Shown one piece after another: positions 1 through 11,109 of a stretch of DNA of 64,000 bases. Under the pieces are notes generated by a model. It searched no databases. It was not told the DNA's origin and saw only the letters and a list, made by a program, of their open reading frames with translations. The position numbers and the translations under genes were made by a program. Source of the stretch: Rhipicephalus microplus (lineage: Eukaryota > Arthropoda > Arachnida > Ixodida > Ixodidae); assembly GCF_043290135.1 (NCBI RefSeq), contig NC_134702.1, positions 194,092,491-194,156,490 of the forward strand, written 5' to 3'. The first letter of the stretch is position 1, and every line of letters starts with the position of its first letter.

Positions 1-520
1 ACGAATAGTGATTTTAATTGTCGCAGAACGATATAGAACACAAAGAAGCACAGGCGCATTATACTATTTTAAAACTAACGTAGACATAATGGGCATTCAG
101 AGCTATAGCTTTGTCATCGACTGTTTACGTCTCTTTGCCAATTTGTGCCAGTTAACTTACATTTAACGGGCAACATTCGGGTAACATATGACTACTCGCT
201 CCTACCATATCCAGAGCTTCGCCCACTCGTCATGATTATTTCGTGAAGATGCCTGGATTTTTTGGCTTTGCACTGCTGCACGTATGGCTGCACACCGCAT
301 TTGCATGACACTATCTACGTGTTAATATACGGAAATGAAGCAACAAGAGAAGCTATCAAGGCAGAGAGGATTTGCAGTTTGGGGCGGAACTGCGTCAGCT
401 CTTCCTCTCTCGGTCTTTCTTAAAAAAGAAATGTATTTCTTGAAAACGTAAAACTTTTGCGCATGGCATTTCTGGGCTTCTATAATTTAATTTGCTTACG
501 TTTTTTTGTTAGCAGAGTGT
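1..520. other. Unassigned sequence
   Basis: No recognisable coding region, tRNA or repeat family seen. AT-rich intergenic-looking DNA leading into the first microsatellite. Confidence 0.5.
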
Positions 521-526
521 ATATAC

Positions 527-617
<91 letters not shown>

Positions 618-619
618 TA

Positions 620-706
<87 letters not shown>
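521..706. repeat. (TA)n microsatellite with CA interruptions
   Basis: About 186 bp of alternating TA with occasional TATACATA interruptions. Apparent long open frames here, on either strand, are just Tyr-Ile repeats produced by the microsatellite and are not genes. Confidence 0.97.
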
Positions 707-708
<2 letters not shown>

Positions 709-1650
709 TTGATAAAGTCAAAGAGAACATTGTCAGAAGCCTTGAAACCTCTTTTCCTCAATTTTTTGTCCTGTGTCAAATGTTGCGCTACGGAATTAGT
801 TATTCACTTTCTCGTTCACCTTCTTTTCTGATCTAGAATTTTTTCCCGCTATGATTTGAATCGTGTCATATCTTCTTATGGCTTTCAAATTAAAATTTGA
901 TATTCTTCATATTGTTTCTCATATAACATAAACACCATCTTCCTTTAAGCTGGTATCCGAGTCATTGCGCTCACAATAGCTGCCTGAGGCCAATTGTGTC
1001 ATGCCACGACGATAAGGGGAGACGCTGTTCAAAAAGATCTTCAGGTGGTGCTCAGTTAACTTTATTTTTCTTTTTACATCGATGAATCAAAAACTAAATT
1101 GATCCCCCACAGAAAGTTTTTATGTGAGGCATCTTTGTGTAACGCCTTTGCGTAATGCGGTAATGGCTTCGGCAATCTTCCTTTGTAGACTGCCGCAGAA
1201 GATACAAAGCAAGCCCACGCATCGATTCTCAAACGACGCAAGGTTGGACGAGTGGTGTTTCAAAGCGTGGCTTAACTAAAATTTTGTGACAAATCGAAAA
1301 AAAAGTTACAAGACTCTACGTCAAAAGGTCTTATCATTTGTTAGTGTTATACATGAGATACATTGCATTATTTAGCTACTTTCCTTTTAACCGAAGTCAT
1401 ACCATTATGCACTAAGGGTTTGGAGCTTAACGTATTGATATAAACCTAGTACTCCTTCAAACATGTCGCGGTTTCTATATCAAATGGGGCACACCTGACC
1501 ATAAAGTGCACCAGTGTGCACAATACATGTTCACTGTTCATTTTTGCCTGCTCCAGCAATATTTATTCGCTATTATACATGTATAAAGAGTGAAGCATAG
1601 AGTTTAAAGAGAATGTATTGTGCAGCCTTCAAGGTTTTTTTTTAAATGCG
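707..1650. other. Unassigned sequence
   Basis: No gene or element recognised. A short poly-T run and an AAATGCGAAGCATTT-type palindromic motif at about 1635-1651 lead into the satellite-like repeat downstream. Confidence 0.45.
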
Positions 1651-1778
1651 AAGCATTTCCCAGCGATCTTCGGCGACTTTGAGCGTATCTATCTATTTAT
1701 CTATCTTGCCGCTTACGATTTTAAGCTCTCCTAGCCTTTTCTATACCGGTATCAATATCAAACGTGATATGTCATAAC

Positions 1779-2230
1779 ATGAATATATGTATGACGAACA
1801 TAATTGGTCAGAACATGAAAATCATGACATGTGTGTCATGAATGTCATGATTGACATCTTATGGTCTTGCTGCTCTTACGGTGGTTTCGTCCACATGACA
1901 AGTCGCAAAACTGGTATGGTACGACATGACTGCATGGCGAACCCATGCGACTCACTCTAATATGAAAATCATGACATGCGTGTCATGTAACAACATGAAT
2001 ACATGCCGCGCTCATGATGTGCTCAAGGCCGTTTCACTAGCTTCAGATATACCAAGTTTCGTATTACGGGACGTGAATGTATGACGAATGATGTGAATGG
2101 TGTAAAAATGATAATTATGAGAGGCGTGTCATGTAACAACATATATACATGCTATACTCATGATGCGCTCGCAGCCGTTTTGCTAGCTTCAAATCTACCA
2201 AATTTGGTATTACGGCGATTGGTGAGTACT
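1779..2230. repeat. ~146-bp satellite-like tandem repeat, about 3 diverged units
   Basis: The motif tgtcatg plus flanking sequence recurs at 1834, 1981 and 2127, giving spacings of 147 and 146. Units share ATGACATGNGTGTCATG, a GTATGACGAA box (about 1789 and 2078) and a CTAGCTTC..TACCAA box (about 2038 and 2187). The first unit is the most diverged. The two better copies align over most of their length. There is a partial unit upstream with the (TATC)n stretch at 1688-1708. No coding potential is credible. Confidence 0.75.
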
Positions 2231-2289
2231 GGACTTTATAATTTCTTCTATAGCACGCGTCGTTGCTTTATTTTCCAGCTACTGTAAGT

Positions 2290-3590
2290 AAAAACGTATT
2301 TCTTCGTACGTCGATAATATAGAACGGAACGCGACAGAGTGTGCTCACTGGCACACTCTGTCCTTTGCACCCACTTCAGTTTTTTTTTTCTCCCACGGCT
2401 TGCTTAAGTTGAAGTTGGGTTCGGAAGAAAAAATTCCGCGATATCTCGTCGAGCTTTCTTGTTTTTTTACGTATGATTACAGGGTGCGAAACAAACTTAA
2501 AGGAAAAAAAGTGTGGAATTGGACAAGAGGCGTATACAAGAAGTGACAGATTTTATGCGGAGAGCATGCGAAAAAGGGCAAAGTATGCATCGTATTATGA
2601 GCAGAGGGATGTGCAGTTTCACATGTTTCTTGTAATCGACCACAGAGTGCTACTATAATTTTTTTTTATTGGACGAGGTTCCTCAAGACTTAATTTATAA
2701 GTCTCAATACTCATTTATCAGAGTGGCTCACATGGTACACTTTTAATCTGGTTCCATATATGTTTCAGTTAAAAACGTGATCCACATACATTTATCTGAA
2801 TCCAAACTGTTTTAAGTGGAATGAGACATATAAATGGATCTTATGTGAAACGTTCGTCTTGTTTTCTTTATATTCATTGTTCTTATCTGGAACTCAGTAA
2901 AGAGGGAGAAGTGGTGTTGAGTGTTCCAGTGATTGTTCCGCTTAAGTTCTAGTAAAACTTTAAGACATTGCGCTCGTATGTCTTGCTTTTGTCTTGTTCC
3001 AAATAACAAGCGCTGCAGTTAAGTGTGCATTGCACAGCTTAAATATGGCACGCTTTCGGCAAAGACGCCCTTGTCACAAACACACATGACTCACGAAATT
3101 GCAGAAACCAAGACTGTAGCTGCGAAGCTATCTTACAGCAGTTGACACTTATGAACTGCTAAGAAGGATCTTTAGAGTTGTCATAATAGAATGAAAAATA
3201 CCCCTGTTGAGCAAGCTGTAGGAATATTAGACGATGGAAGCAAGGATTACTGATTAGCAAAAAACCGAACTTGCCGGAACCTCTTGTAAGATTGTGTGCA
3301 CCGCTTAACCTTCGTTGCGAACCTTCTCTTGCTGTCACCAATTGCATACGCGCATTATAGCACGCCATTGTTCTCTCTTGTGCTTGCCTGAGTTCCTGCT
3401 GACGCTTGACCATGATGCTCACCGAATGACTTTTCCGTCTCCTGCTGCTCCACTGTTTATTGCTTTCTTCGGTGCTGGCGCATAAGAGAAAAAAAGTGTT
3501 CTGAATTAGGCCGGCGCATTACTTTGTGAAAAACTCTGCCACACCTAGCCCTGGCTATAGGTACTATGTAATGTGCATATCAAAGACCGT
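2290..3590. other. Unassigned sequence
   Basis: No recognisable gene or known repeat. Short open frames on both strands lack domains and neighbours that would support them. Confidence 0.45.
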
Positions 3591-3592
3591 CA

Positions 3593-3596
<4 letters not shown>

Positions 3597-3678
<82 letters not shown>
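3597..3678. repeat. (TA)n microsatellite
   Basis: About 82 bp of uninterrupted TA. Confidence 0.97.
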
Positions 3679-3680
<2 letters not shown>

Positions 3681-3694
3681 CTCACAGTTGGTAA

Positions 3695-3838
3695 TTTTTT
3701 TATCCACGTTTCTTTCTTCTTATTTACATTCTATTGGTTTTAATAACTTCCCCTGTACATTCCTTGGCATTACTGTGATCTCATTAATATTGTGTTAAAA
3801 CACGGAAAAATGAGCCCATGGGTATACACTTCTTTCCC

Positions 3839-3875
<37 letters not shown>
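3695..3875 (+). repeat. Fragment of the tRNA-unit repeat family, ending in (TA)n
   Basis: The sequence from TTTCTTTCTTCTTATTTACATT through GGTTTTAATAACTTCCCC to GGGTATACACTTCTTTCCC matches the 'B' half of the ~448-bp unit seen complete at 12693-13140. Relatives are at 27733, 35901, 37248 and 61235. At 3839 it passes directly into a second short (TA)n run. The tRNA-like part is absent from this copy. Confidence 0.75.
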
Positions 3876-3949
3876 TCTGCTGTTAATATTTTAACACTGC
3901 CCCCTGAGGGCACGTGGTCATTTCTGGATCAAAACCAAATGAATTATTA

Positions 3950-3983
3950 CCTTGACGTGAGTCGTTGCCTACTCACGTCAAGG
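3950..3983. repeat. Perfect 13-bp-arm hairpin at a LINE 5' junction
   Basis: Arms CCTTGACGTGAGT (3950-3962) and ACTCACGTCAAGG (3971-3983) are perfect reverse complements around an 8-nt loop. The right arm is the first sequence readable as LINE ORF1, so the hairpin sits at the truncated 5' edge of that element. Confidence 0.9.
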
Positions 3984-4402
3984 TTGGATATGTGCGTCAT
4001 CCGGTACGCCATTATATACCGAGGCCTCCACAGTGTCATAAATGTTTGAAATTCGTGCATGTCAGTGCAGCTTGTAAGGGTGTGGTAACTTGCAAACGAT
4101 GTGGTGGACCTCATGACGATGGCAACTGCAACGCTGCCACAAAGTGTGCTAACTGCACGGGCGCCCACGACGCAACCTCAAAGGACTGTCCTAAAATGAG
4201 GAACCAAATAACTATCATGAAGAAGATGGTTAGTGACCACTCCACGCACAGAGAAGCTGCAAGGGCTGTCCGGCGCAGTGTACGTCGTTCACGACGCCGA
4301 AGCAAACCAGGGAGCAGTGCTAACCGAGATGAAGAACTGACATCAAACGTCCAGGCTTCAATTTCTCGTCGCTTGCTTTTACCGGCCAGAAATGTGAATC
4401 GA
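3971..4402 (+). pseudogene. Orphan LINE ORF1 fragment with zinc knuckles (I/Jockey type)
   Basis: Continuous frame of about 140 codons beginning inside the protein. It shows three consecutive cysteine-histidine knuckles: CHKC..H..C (C-x2-C-x4-H-x4-C), CKRC..H..C and CANC..H..C, followed by an Arg/Ser-rich tail. This is the nucleic-acid-binding array typical of Gag-like ORF1 proteins of I/Jockey-group LINEs, which coat the element RNA. Both the N-terminus and ORF2 are missing. The reading loses family character near 4402. A retroviral gag is less likely because of the three closely spaced knuckles of unequal spacing. Confidence 0.8.
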
Positions 4403-4419
4403 TGTGAACTTGCTGCAAC

Positions 4420-5445
4420 CATAGAATTTCGTAATACACACTATAGAGAACTTTGGTGCTAGCGCCTATGGGAGCTGCAACGCACGGCACTTAAGCTAGC
4501 ATGGGAATGATTGTAGTACACACATTTGTCTAGTCTTTGTACTTCTGGCCTGCTTTTGGCTCCGCGTGTGTGTGTGGCTTGGAGCAGCTTTACGAAACGA
4601 AAATAACCATATGTTCAGCGATTGCGCTTCACCACCTTAGTCTTCTAGACTTACCTTTCCAAATCAGGTTACGAAGTTTAAAAGGGTTGAATATTTCTTT
4701 CAAAACAAAACCGAAACGCAGCAGTAAACGAAGCCGCAAGTACGATTCACCCACGCAAGTACGAAGACTAGGCAAATGTGTGTACTACGATCATTCCCAC
4801 GGTCGCTGAACAATCACAGCGCAAGAGACCCCTCTATTTAATTTTAGGAAACTCTGTGGAGTGTGTTCCAATTCTCACCGTAAACGGCTAAAAAGACAGC
4901 TAAATGGACGGAGGCCATGTTAAGTCCCATTCCAATTGTTCACGTAGCCGGTAAAGTACACAGCTTGGAGAAGACCGCATCGTAGACAAATACGATGCAG
5001 ACTAATTTGCTGTTTAAACAAGGTGGTGGGTGACGCGGGAAGTTCGTCTGCTTCGTAGTCGCAGATCCTTGTTTTTATCGAGGTTTCTGCGTTCAAGTGT
5101 AAGTATTTTATTGCATTTTTAGCATGCCTAATGTGTAGACTTTCCATAAATTACGCTGGCTGCTCTTGAAATGTAGCGAGAGAGTTGTGAACGCTTTCAG
5201 CATTGTACGCGAAGCAACGAAAAGCTGTCTGTCTATTGTGGGAAACTGCTCCAAATGTAATAATACCTTGAAAGCCCGGTAATAAAAATCGAAATCATTT
5301 CGTGACCTTCTCATGGCTCGTGTAGATGCAGGCGTTATGTTTGAGAGGTGCTTATAGGGTCAGGAGTCTAAATAGAATTGCATAGTTGCAAATAACGGCT
5401 TAGTAGGACGCGGTATTGTGTTACTCCTTTTACAGGGCTTTCAAC
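4420..5445. other. Unassigned sequence
   Basis: Nothing recognisable. Short open frames on both strands overlap each other and show no domain. Confidence 0.45.
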
Positions 5446-5453
5446 GTATTACT

Positions 5454-5733
5454 AGGGAGTTTTAGAATACCGTTTCCAAGCGCTGCGAGCGTAGCGGGCG
5501 CCATATGAGATTTAGAATGGCGTTTTCCCTGCTGCACCGCAACGCACAATCGCACCGACACCATAGCTCCGAAGCCAGCGCCTGCGGGCCACATGCGGGC
5601 CGCGATCGCCGCACGCACTTTCGGATTTTCTGCGTGCGGTCCGCGAACGGGAGCGCCGACTCGCGTTACGCCGCATGCGCAGTGGCAGCGACCGCACCGC
5701 GAGGGCTCGCGGTGCGCTATGCTAAAGCTCCCT
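5454..5733. mobile_element. GC-rich MITE-like element with ~19-bp terminal inverted repeats
   Basis: The left end AGGGAGTTTTAGAATACCG (5454-5472) is the reverse complement of the right end CGCTATGCTAAAGCTCCCT (5715-5733) at 15 of 19 positions. ATTAC lies just outside both ends (5447-5451 with one extra T, and 5734-5738), a possible target duplication. The 280-bp interior is strikingly GC- and CpG-rich compared with the flanks and has a CGCATGCGCAGTGGC stretch resembling an NRF1-type box. There is no coding capacity. Terminal repeats and size point to a non-autonomous DNA transposon; the superfamily is not assignable. Confidence 0.6.
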
Positions 5734-5739
5734 ATTACC

Positions 5740-6085
5740 TTTGAAGCAGTACATGCATGCTCAATTGATGGCGAGGGACGACATTTCTTTCCGTCACTGT
5801 TCTGCGTTTTTGATGTATCTCACTGGTATCCTCTTGGTTCTGTTGTGTTCATAAATCACTGCGAAACGCAAGAAATGAAAAAAAAAATTAAGATCGCGAG
5901 CTATTGTAAACGTGTATATGTAATGTGCGTGTGTTCTTGGGGGGGGGCGGTAAAGTGGTCGTTGGACGCGTAATAATTCTTCCCAATTTATTTGCGGCCA
6001 CTGTGACAGGTAACACGGTGTGCGTGACCGTGCTTCTTGGACCACTAAGTGGGCGCCGCGCGCACAAGCGCAAGCTGCCGTTGGC
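5740..6085. other. Unassigned sequence
   Basis: Contains a short poly-G run near 5940 and nothing else I can name. Confidence 0.4.
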
Positions 6086-6185
6086 GCGTCGTCTGCTAGG
6101 GTTCATCCCGCTTCGCCGTATGCGCTGGTAAAACCGCAAATTTCGCCGCTTGCCGCGAAGTGGGTGAAACTGTAGCAGACGACGC
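6086..6185. repeat. Foldback repeat, ~33-bp arms
   Basis: GCGTCGTCTGCTAGGGTTCA.. at 6086-6118 pairs with the reverse complement of 6153-6185, sharing GCGTCGTCTGCTA and CACTTCGC-like blocks (about 85% by eye). It is GC-rich and has no coding potential. It could be the core of another MITE-like foldback element. Confidence 0.6.
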
Positions 6186-6737
6186 ACAGTGAACTACGCT
6201 GTGTTCTGTGGTCCGGCGCCATGATGCAATACTGCGGTATAGATTAACAGTATATGCTACCTTTAGGTATCATAAAAGGATATACAGTAACTCCACTGCG
6301 GTAGTAATCGAGCGGCGCCCGTCGTGACGCTCCACTGTGCGTGGCTACCTGCTCCTCGTTGGAGGAACGCTACGAGCGCGTGACGAGAGCAGACGTGCGT
6401 CGCATGGGCTCCCGCTCTATTCGTGAGGACCGGTGTAACCCTGCTTCACACATCATCAAGATTGATGTTATCTTCTTCGTAACATCGTTATGCACCAGGA
6501 GACACCTCTCATCCAGGGGAGCCAATTTAGGGGCATTTTATGTGCAATTGTTGACCTGACCTAGTAGGAGGTACGCTGGCCTGACTGAGCGTTGCACTGA
6601 ACGCTGACTGCGTCGGAACTTCTCCGCGGCCGCAGCCACAGATGGCGGCCACCACTCTCTGTGGATATGATCCCACGACGTTGGCGTGGAAAGAAAGTTC
6701 TACACACGTGCCCTAAAACTCCGTTCCACCAACGGAT

Positions 6738-8069
6738 ATGGTGGATGAAGGACTGTTTCCGGTGGTGGCCCTCCGCAAGCGTCGCCGGCAATCTAAAGCT
6801 ACCAAGGGCTCGGCTACCAATAAGGCCGCGTCCGCGAACATTCCACACGAGAATAAGACATACCGTGTATCCTGGCGGCCTACCACTATACCCCACATTG
6901 CTGCAGAAGACTTCACCATCGTGGTGAAGTCTCTCGTCACGGTGGATTTCAAATCTACTTTTCAACCAGGTGAACTAGGCGCCAAGCTCACTTCATACGT
7001 GAACGCAACCTCCAGCAACTCTATCAGTGTGCGACTCATTTGAAAGCAAAATATCATTATTGTCTCAACCGAAGACATCAACTCGGCGAACCTTCTCTCA
7101 CAAGAACTCTCACTGGAAACATCACAGTGTCCTCTACCCGTGATCGGTCATGCCAAGATCGGTGGAGAAGTGTGCCGTGGCGTCATTACAGTGCACAAAC
7201 AGAAGACCTCTGCCTCCTTGATAGCAAAGATTCATTGATATGGTGGAAGCATCGCTTTCATCAGAAAGCTTGGCAAAACTTCGGTAGCCATTATAATTTT
7301 CGCGGGCCGCCGCGTGCCATGTTTCGTGCACAACAACGTTGTGACACCAGTACGCGAATATAAACGCGCCATTCCATCCTGCTACCGCTGTGGCACGGTG
7401 GGCCACCGGGTTGGGCTGTGTCCCCACTCGAATAACCAACGCTGCGGCCATGGTGGTCAAGTTGTGGGTGCTTCTGAAGAGGAGATGGCACCGCACGAGT
7501 GCAAGCCATCGTGTCTGGTGTATGGTGAGGGACACCTCACCGGATCCCAGCCCTGCAAAGCATTGTTTCGCCGCCTGCAGCAGCCGGGTGGGCATCATGG
7601 CAGTCGCGGCTTGTCAAAGCAGCGGTCAACGCCCAAGACATCTGGCGTCGTGCCAGAAAGACGTCAACCGGGAGCTACCAACCAAGCCACGAAGAATCCT
7701 GCTACTGGAGGGACCAGTCAACAAGCACCACCTCCACCAAAGACACCGTCACAGCAAACATCATCCAAGACACCTGACCAGGTTGCCCCCGTAATTCAAT
7801 CTAGAGACGTTCCACCTCTAACTGATCCTGGTGTCCGTAAGCAGCCAAACAAGAAAACTGCTTTTCAGGTAGGCAACGGGGCGAGGGCTGCGTCCTCCTC
7901 CTCCTCTTGCTCTTCCTTCTGCGCCTCCTCTCTTGAATTCTTCGCGCTCAAACAAGAGCTTGCTGCGCTGCGGGCACAGAACACGCAGCTTCAAGCCGAA
8001 ATTGCCGCCTTGGAGACAAGTAGTCTACCAGCCCCCCCCCCCTCTTCCCGCGTCAATCCCCACCAATAA
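6738..8069 (+). pseudogene. LINE ORF1 (Gag-like, CCHC), two in-frame TGA stops
   Basis: One frame runs from the ATG at 6738 to the TAA at 8067-8069 (444 codons), broken only by TGA at 7041-7043 and TGA at 7236-7238. Both lie where CGA (Arg) would fit, suggesting CpG decay. The N-terminus is basic (RKRRRQSK). The middle has a CYRCGTVGHRVGLC zinc knuckle (C-x2-C-x4-H-x4-C, about 7380). This is followed by a Pro/Thr/Gln-rich linker, a serine run and a C-terminal heptad-like stretch (LKQELAALRAQNTQLQAEIA) likely to form a coiled coil. The protein would bind LINE RNA in cytoplasmic particles. Confidence 0.8.
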
Positions 8070-8543
8070 TGCCGTTCCCGCTGCAGAACCGATGCTCATG
8101 CGCACCATTCCTTCCATCTCGGAGCCTTCTAACGCTGAAGAGCGATTTCAAGCTGTTTAAAGTACTAGGAGCGCTTTAATGACACAAGTCACCGCCATAA
8201 GCAAAAGCCTGGAAACTCTTTCCAACACTGTTACCCAACAGGTGACGAGTAACATTAAAATTTGGCTTCATGGCGTAAACCCTCGAAGCCGAAGGGCGAT
8301 TCGTCTGAAGGACGTTAATCGTCCCGTTCAGTTTTCCCATGCCATCAGCCTCGCTGAAACCTCAGAGAGCTCTGAGCTCCCACTTGCACAGGGCGCCAAA
8401 GTAGAAGTAGAGTCCCTCACAGTCACCCCAAATTCTCAGTAAGGCGATTCATCTTAACTGCTCCACATCGCCACACCGGAAACCCCAGTTACTCTCTTTA
8501 ATTCAATGAAGCTGTAGAAGCTTCAAGGCGGAAATAGGCCCGT

Positions 8544-9830
8544 TTGGCCCATTTCCGCCTCGATTTTGAAACAATTGACCCCCTGTGCGCCGTCATTGCC
8601 CTTCAAGAGCCCGGAAATGCCGTGCGCTTCTCAGGTAATAACACTTTTCAACGGGACCCATTCACCTGCCTTCTTGTACATAGAACCTTAACTACACAAG
8701 AGGTCGACCTCGAAATTTCAAGTCGTACACTATGGTCACGGTTCTTCCCCTGCGCATAACCGACCCCCCCTGTGCACATCCTCAATATTTAATGCAAGCC
8801 TTAACTCAAAAGCATATCATTCGCTGACATCTTCTGCAGGGCACCAAAAGCTCTCCGGGCATGACTTCCTTTTAATAATAGGTGACTTCAACGCCTCTAG
8901 CAGGCTTTAGGGCTATCGCAAGGAAGAGGCGCGTTAAAAGAAACTTTCGGAGCTAAGTTCTACGCTGCGCATGACTCTTTAAACAGACCCTACGCAACCA
9001 ACTCGTGTAGGTAGCTCTGTAAGCCGGGACACCTGCCCCAACCTAACATTCACAAAAAACATCAGACACGCAGGCTGGTTCAATACCGAGGAAACCCTCC
9101 GTAGTGACCACTGCATTCTCAACCCCAAATTTTCTACACGACCCCTACAACGCCCCATCGCACAGGCTAACCTACCAAACTGGGAAGCTTTCTGGCAGTC
9201 CTTACCTGACTCTCCCATCCTGGAGATCGAATATTCCCAATGGGCTCACTCTGTGGTCGAAACACTAAGAAAACACAAGACCAAAATACAACTCACGGAT
9301 AGTCATCTGGATGTAGATAACCATCTCCGCCATTTTTGGGAGGCCTGTCGTAGCCTCACAAAGAGATGGCGCCTACAAAAACACCACCGCAAACTCCGCA
9401 TGCGGATACTGGATCTCACCCAGAAGGCGGCCGAGTACGCTGCCCATCTCGCCGACTCGAATTGGGTAGATCGCTGTAACACTGTCAGCAGGCAAATTTC
9501 CAGTCGCAATACATAGAAACTCTTCCGCAGTCTGATTGACCCCACTCAAACGCGAGGTGAAACGCAAAAACAACTGCACTGAGCCTTTCACAATTTTCAC
9601 GGCTCCACAACACAACTAACCCTATCACTGCAGGACGAATACTTTTGCACTCAGCAGGACACGTGACGCTCCGCGTATTGCTATGCAGGCAGAGAGAATT
9701 CGGCACTGGATATTCCTTTCTAATTACTTGACCTTTGCCCCGCTCTAGCCAAAATGAGGCGAGGTACGGCTTCCGGGTGCGACAAAATTACAAGTGAAGA
9801 GGTCTCAAAAGCAAGGATGCGCTTCGTCTT
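8544..9830 (+). pseudogene. LINE ORF2 5' part: AP endonuclease and first RT motif
   Basis: Readable blocks in shifting frames: AVIALQEPG (endonuclease motif), LLIIGDFNA near 8875-8890 (catalytic D and N), SDHCIL near 9100 (catalytic D-H), then a linker region (9180-9520). The segment ends with KMRRGTASGCDKI at about 9750-9790, which is the start of the RT fingers. Several frameshifts and stops interrupt it. In intact elements this domain nicks target DNA to prime reverse transcription. The downstream RT core does not follow; sequence from 9830 to 10080 does not continue the domain. Confidence 0.72.
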
Positions 9831-10114
9831 GCGCGTGCTTGTGTCACTAGTCGCATCTTGTATGCGACTCCATAACTGCACTTACGGAAGCACGATGAAG
9901 ATTCCTTGAAGGTCACCCTTAGCGAAATTCTCAAGAGAGTCCTAGATCCCTCGAGCGCTACTTCCAATGCAAAACTTCATGCGTTGGGAATCGGGAGCTC
10001 CGGGAGGCTCACCTAACAAATCAATAAACGCGTCTGGCGCAGACCTCGTCAGGCCGACGACTCTTAGATCGCCTATACATTTGGTATAAATTCCACACAG
10101 AGGAGCGGGTACGA

Positions 10115-11019
10115 GTGCCCGAACATTGGAAATACGCGGTTCATGTTCGACTCCTCCCCACCAATAAGTCACGTGTGTCACACGCTGGTCATAGAGAGGT
10201 GCAAGCTCTTGCTTTCCGGCGCCAATTCGGCTCTAAACAAAAGGTATTTTACACGAATATCTCCGACCCTTTCCGCGGAGATTGGTATACAGCCGCCGTG
10301 GTCCACCAAGACAGGCAGGTGGATGGTCTGTCCTTCCGCGCAACCAATGCTACCCATGCTGAAGAGGTGGCCATAGCTGAGGCTATATCACACGGCAGTT
10401 CTCAAATTATAATATTAGACTCCAGAGGAGCTTACCAAAATTTTCTACTGGGATGGATCATACCCCTAGATGCCAAAATTTTAAAATATTGCCCGCGAAT
10501 AGGTTGCCCTTCTCCGCGTTCAATAATATGGACTCCTGGCCATCACGGCCTCGCAGGCAATGAGGCGGTGCACGCTGCCGCCCGCGCACTCATTCCCCGG
10601 GTCAATGCCTCACCCACCGATGACCCCTGAGGTCCAGAAGAAAGCGCTTCTCTCCTAACTTATAGAGACATAATTACCCATTGCCAGAACTTCCACCGCC
10701 GTTTTCCTCAGCCCTGCAAAAGACTTGGGAAGGCGGACGAGAGAATTCTTCTTCGGCTATTTACCAATACTTTACTATGCGCGGCAGTGCTTAAACACTT
10801 TGGCTGTTCCTTTTCCGGCCTCTGCCAGTACTGTGCGGAGAAAGCTGACACCTACCACATGGTATGGGCATGTCAGCTCAATTCTTCTTTACCCCCCGAA
10901 CCCAAATACAACAAGAGGGGACTGTCAGGCGGCCCTGCTCGGTCGCCAGGACCTTGCGGCCCAACTAGCCATAGTCCAGCATGCCAGGACAGCCACCACG
11001 ACCAATGGGGTCCCTGACT
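10115..11019 (+). pseudogene. LINE ORF2 3' part: RNase H and C-terminal Cys/His motif
   Basis: A 171-codon open frame (10115-10630) contains the RNase H signatures HAEEVAIAEAIS (catalytic E), ILDSRGAYQNF (catalytic D region) and WTPGHHGLAGNEAV. After the TGA at 10630 another frame encodes CQYCAEKADTYHMVWAC, the C-terminal cysteine-histidine motif seen in many I-clade ORF2 proteins, ending at 11019. The 3' UTR follows. The RNase H segment is the best preserved part of ORF2. Confidence 0.78.
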
Positions 11020-11109
11020 AGGAACTCCACCTAGTACTGCAGGGAGGCTGACCCACTAGAGGCTGGTCTCCCTAGCAACCTATGTTTTTTTTTCTAAATA
11101 AATGTTTAC

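Larger units (their letters stand above)
6310..11105 (+). mobile_element. I-clade LINE, nearly full length but with RT deleted
   Basis: In order: a ~400-bp 5' region, ORF1 with a CCHC knuckle (6738-8069), ORF2 relics with endonuclease (8544-9500) and the beginning of RT (about 9740-9830), then an RNase H domain (10115-10630), a C-terminal Cys/His motif and an AATAAA-containing 3' end at about 11095. RNase H after RT is characteristic of I-clade LINEs. Roughly the whole RT palm, including the catalytic YxDD box, is missing between about 9830 and 10080. No clear target-site duplication was found. The 5' boundary is an estimate. Confidence 0.8.

Noticed and set aside
457..831. Long Tyr/Ile-rich open frames in (TA)n arrays
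   Set aside because: Simple-sequence artefacts of the microsatellite, open in several frames on both strands.
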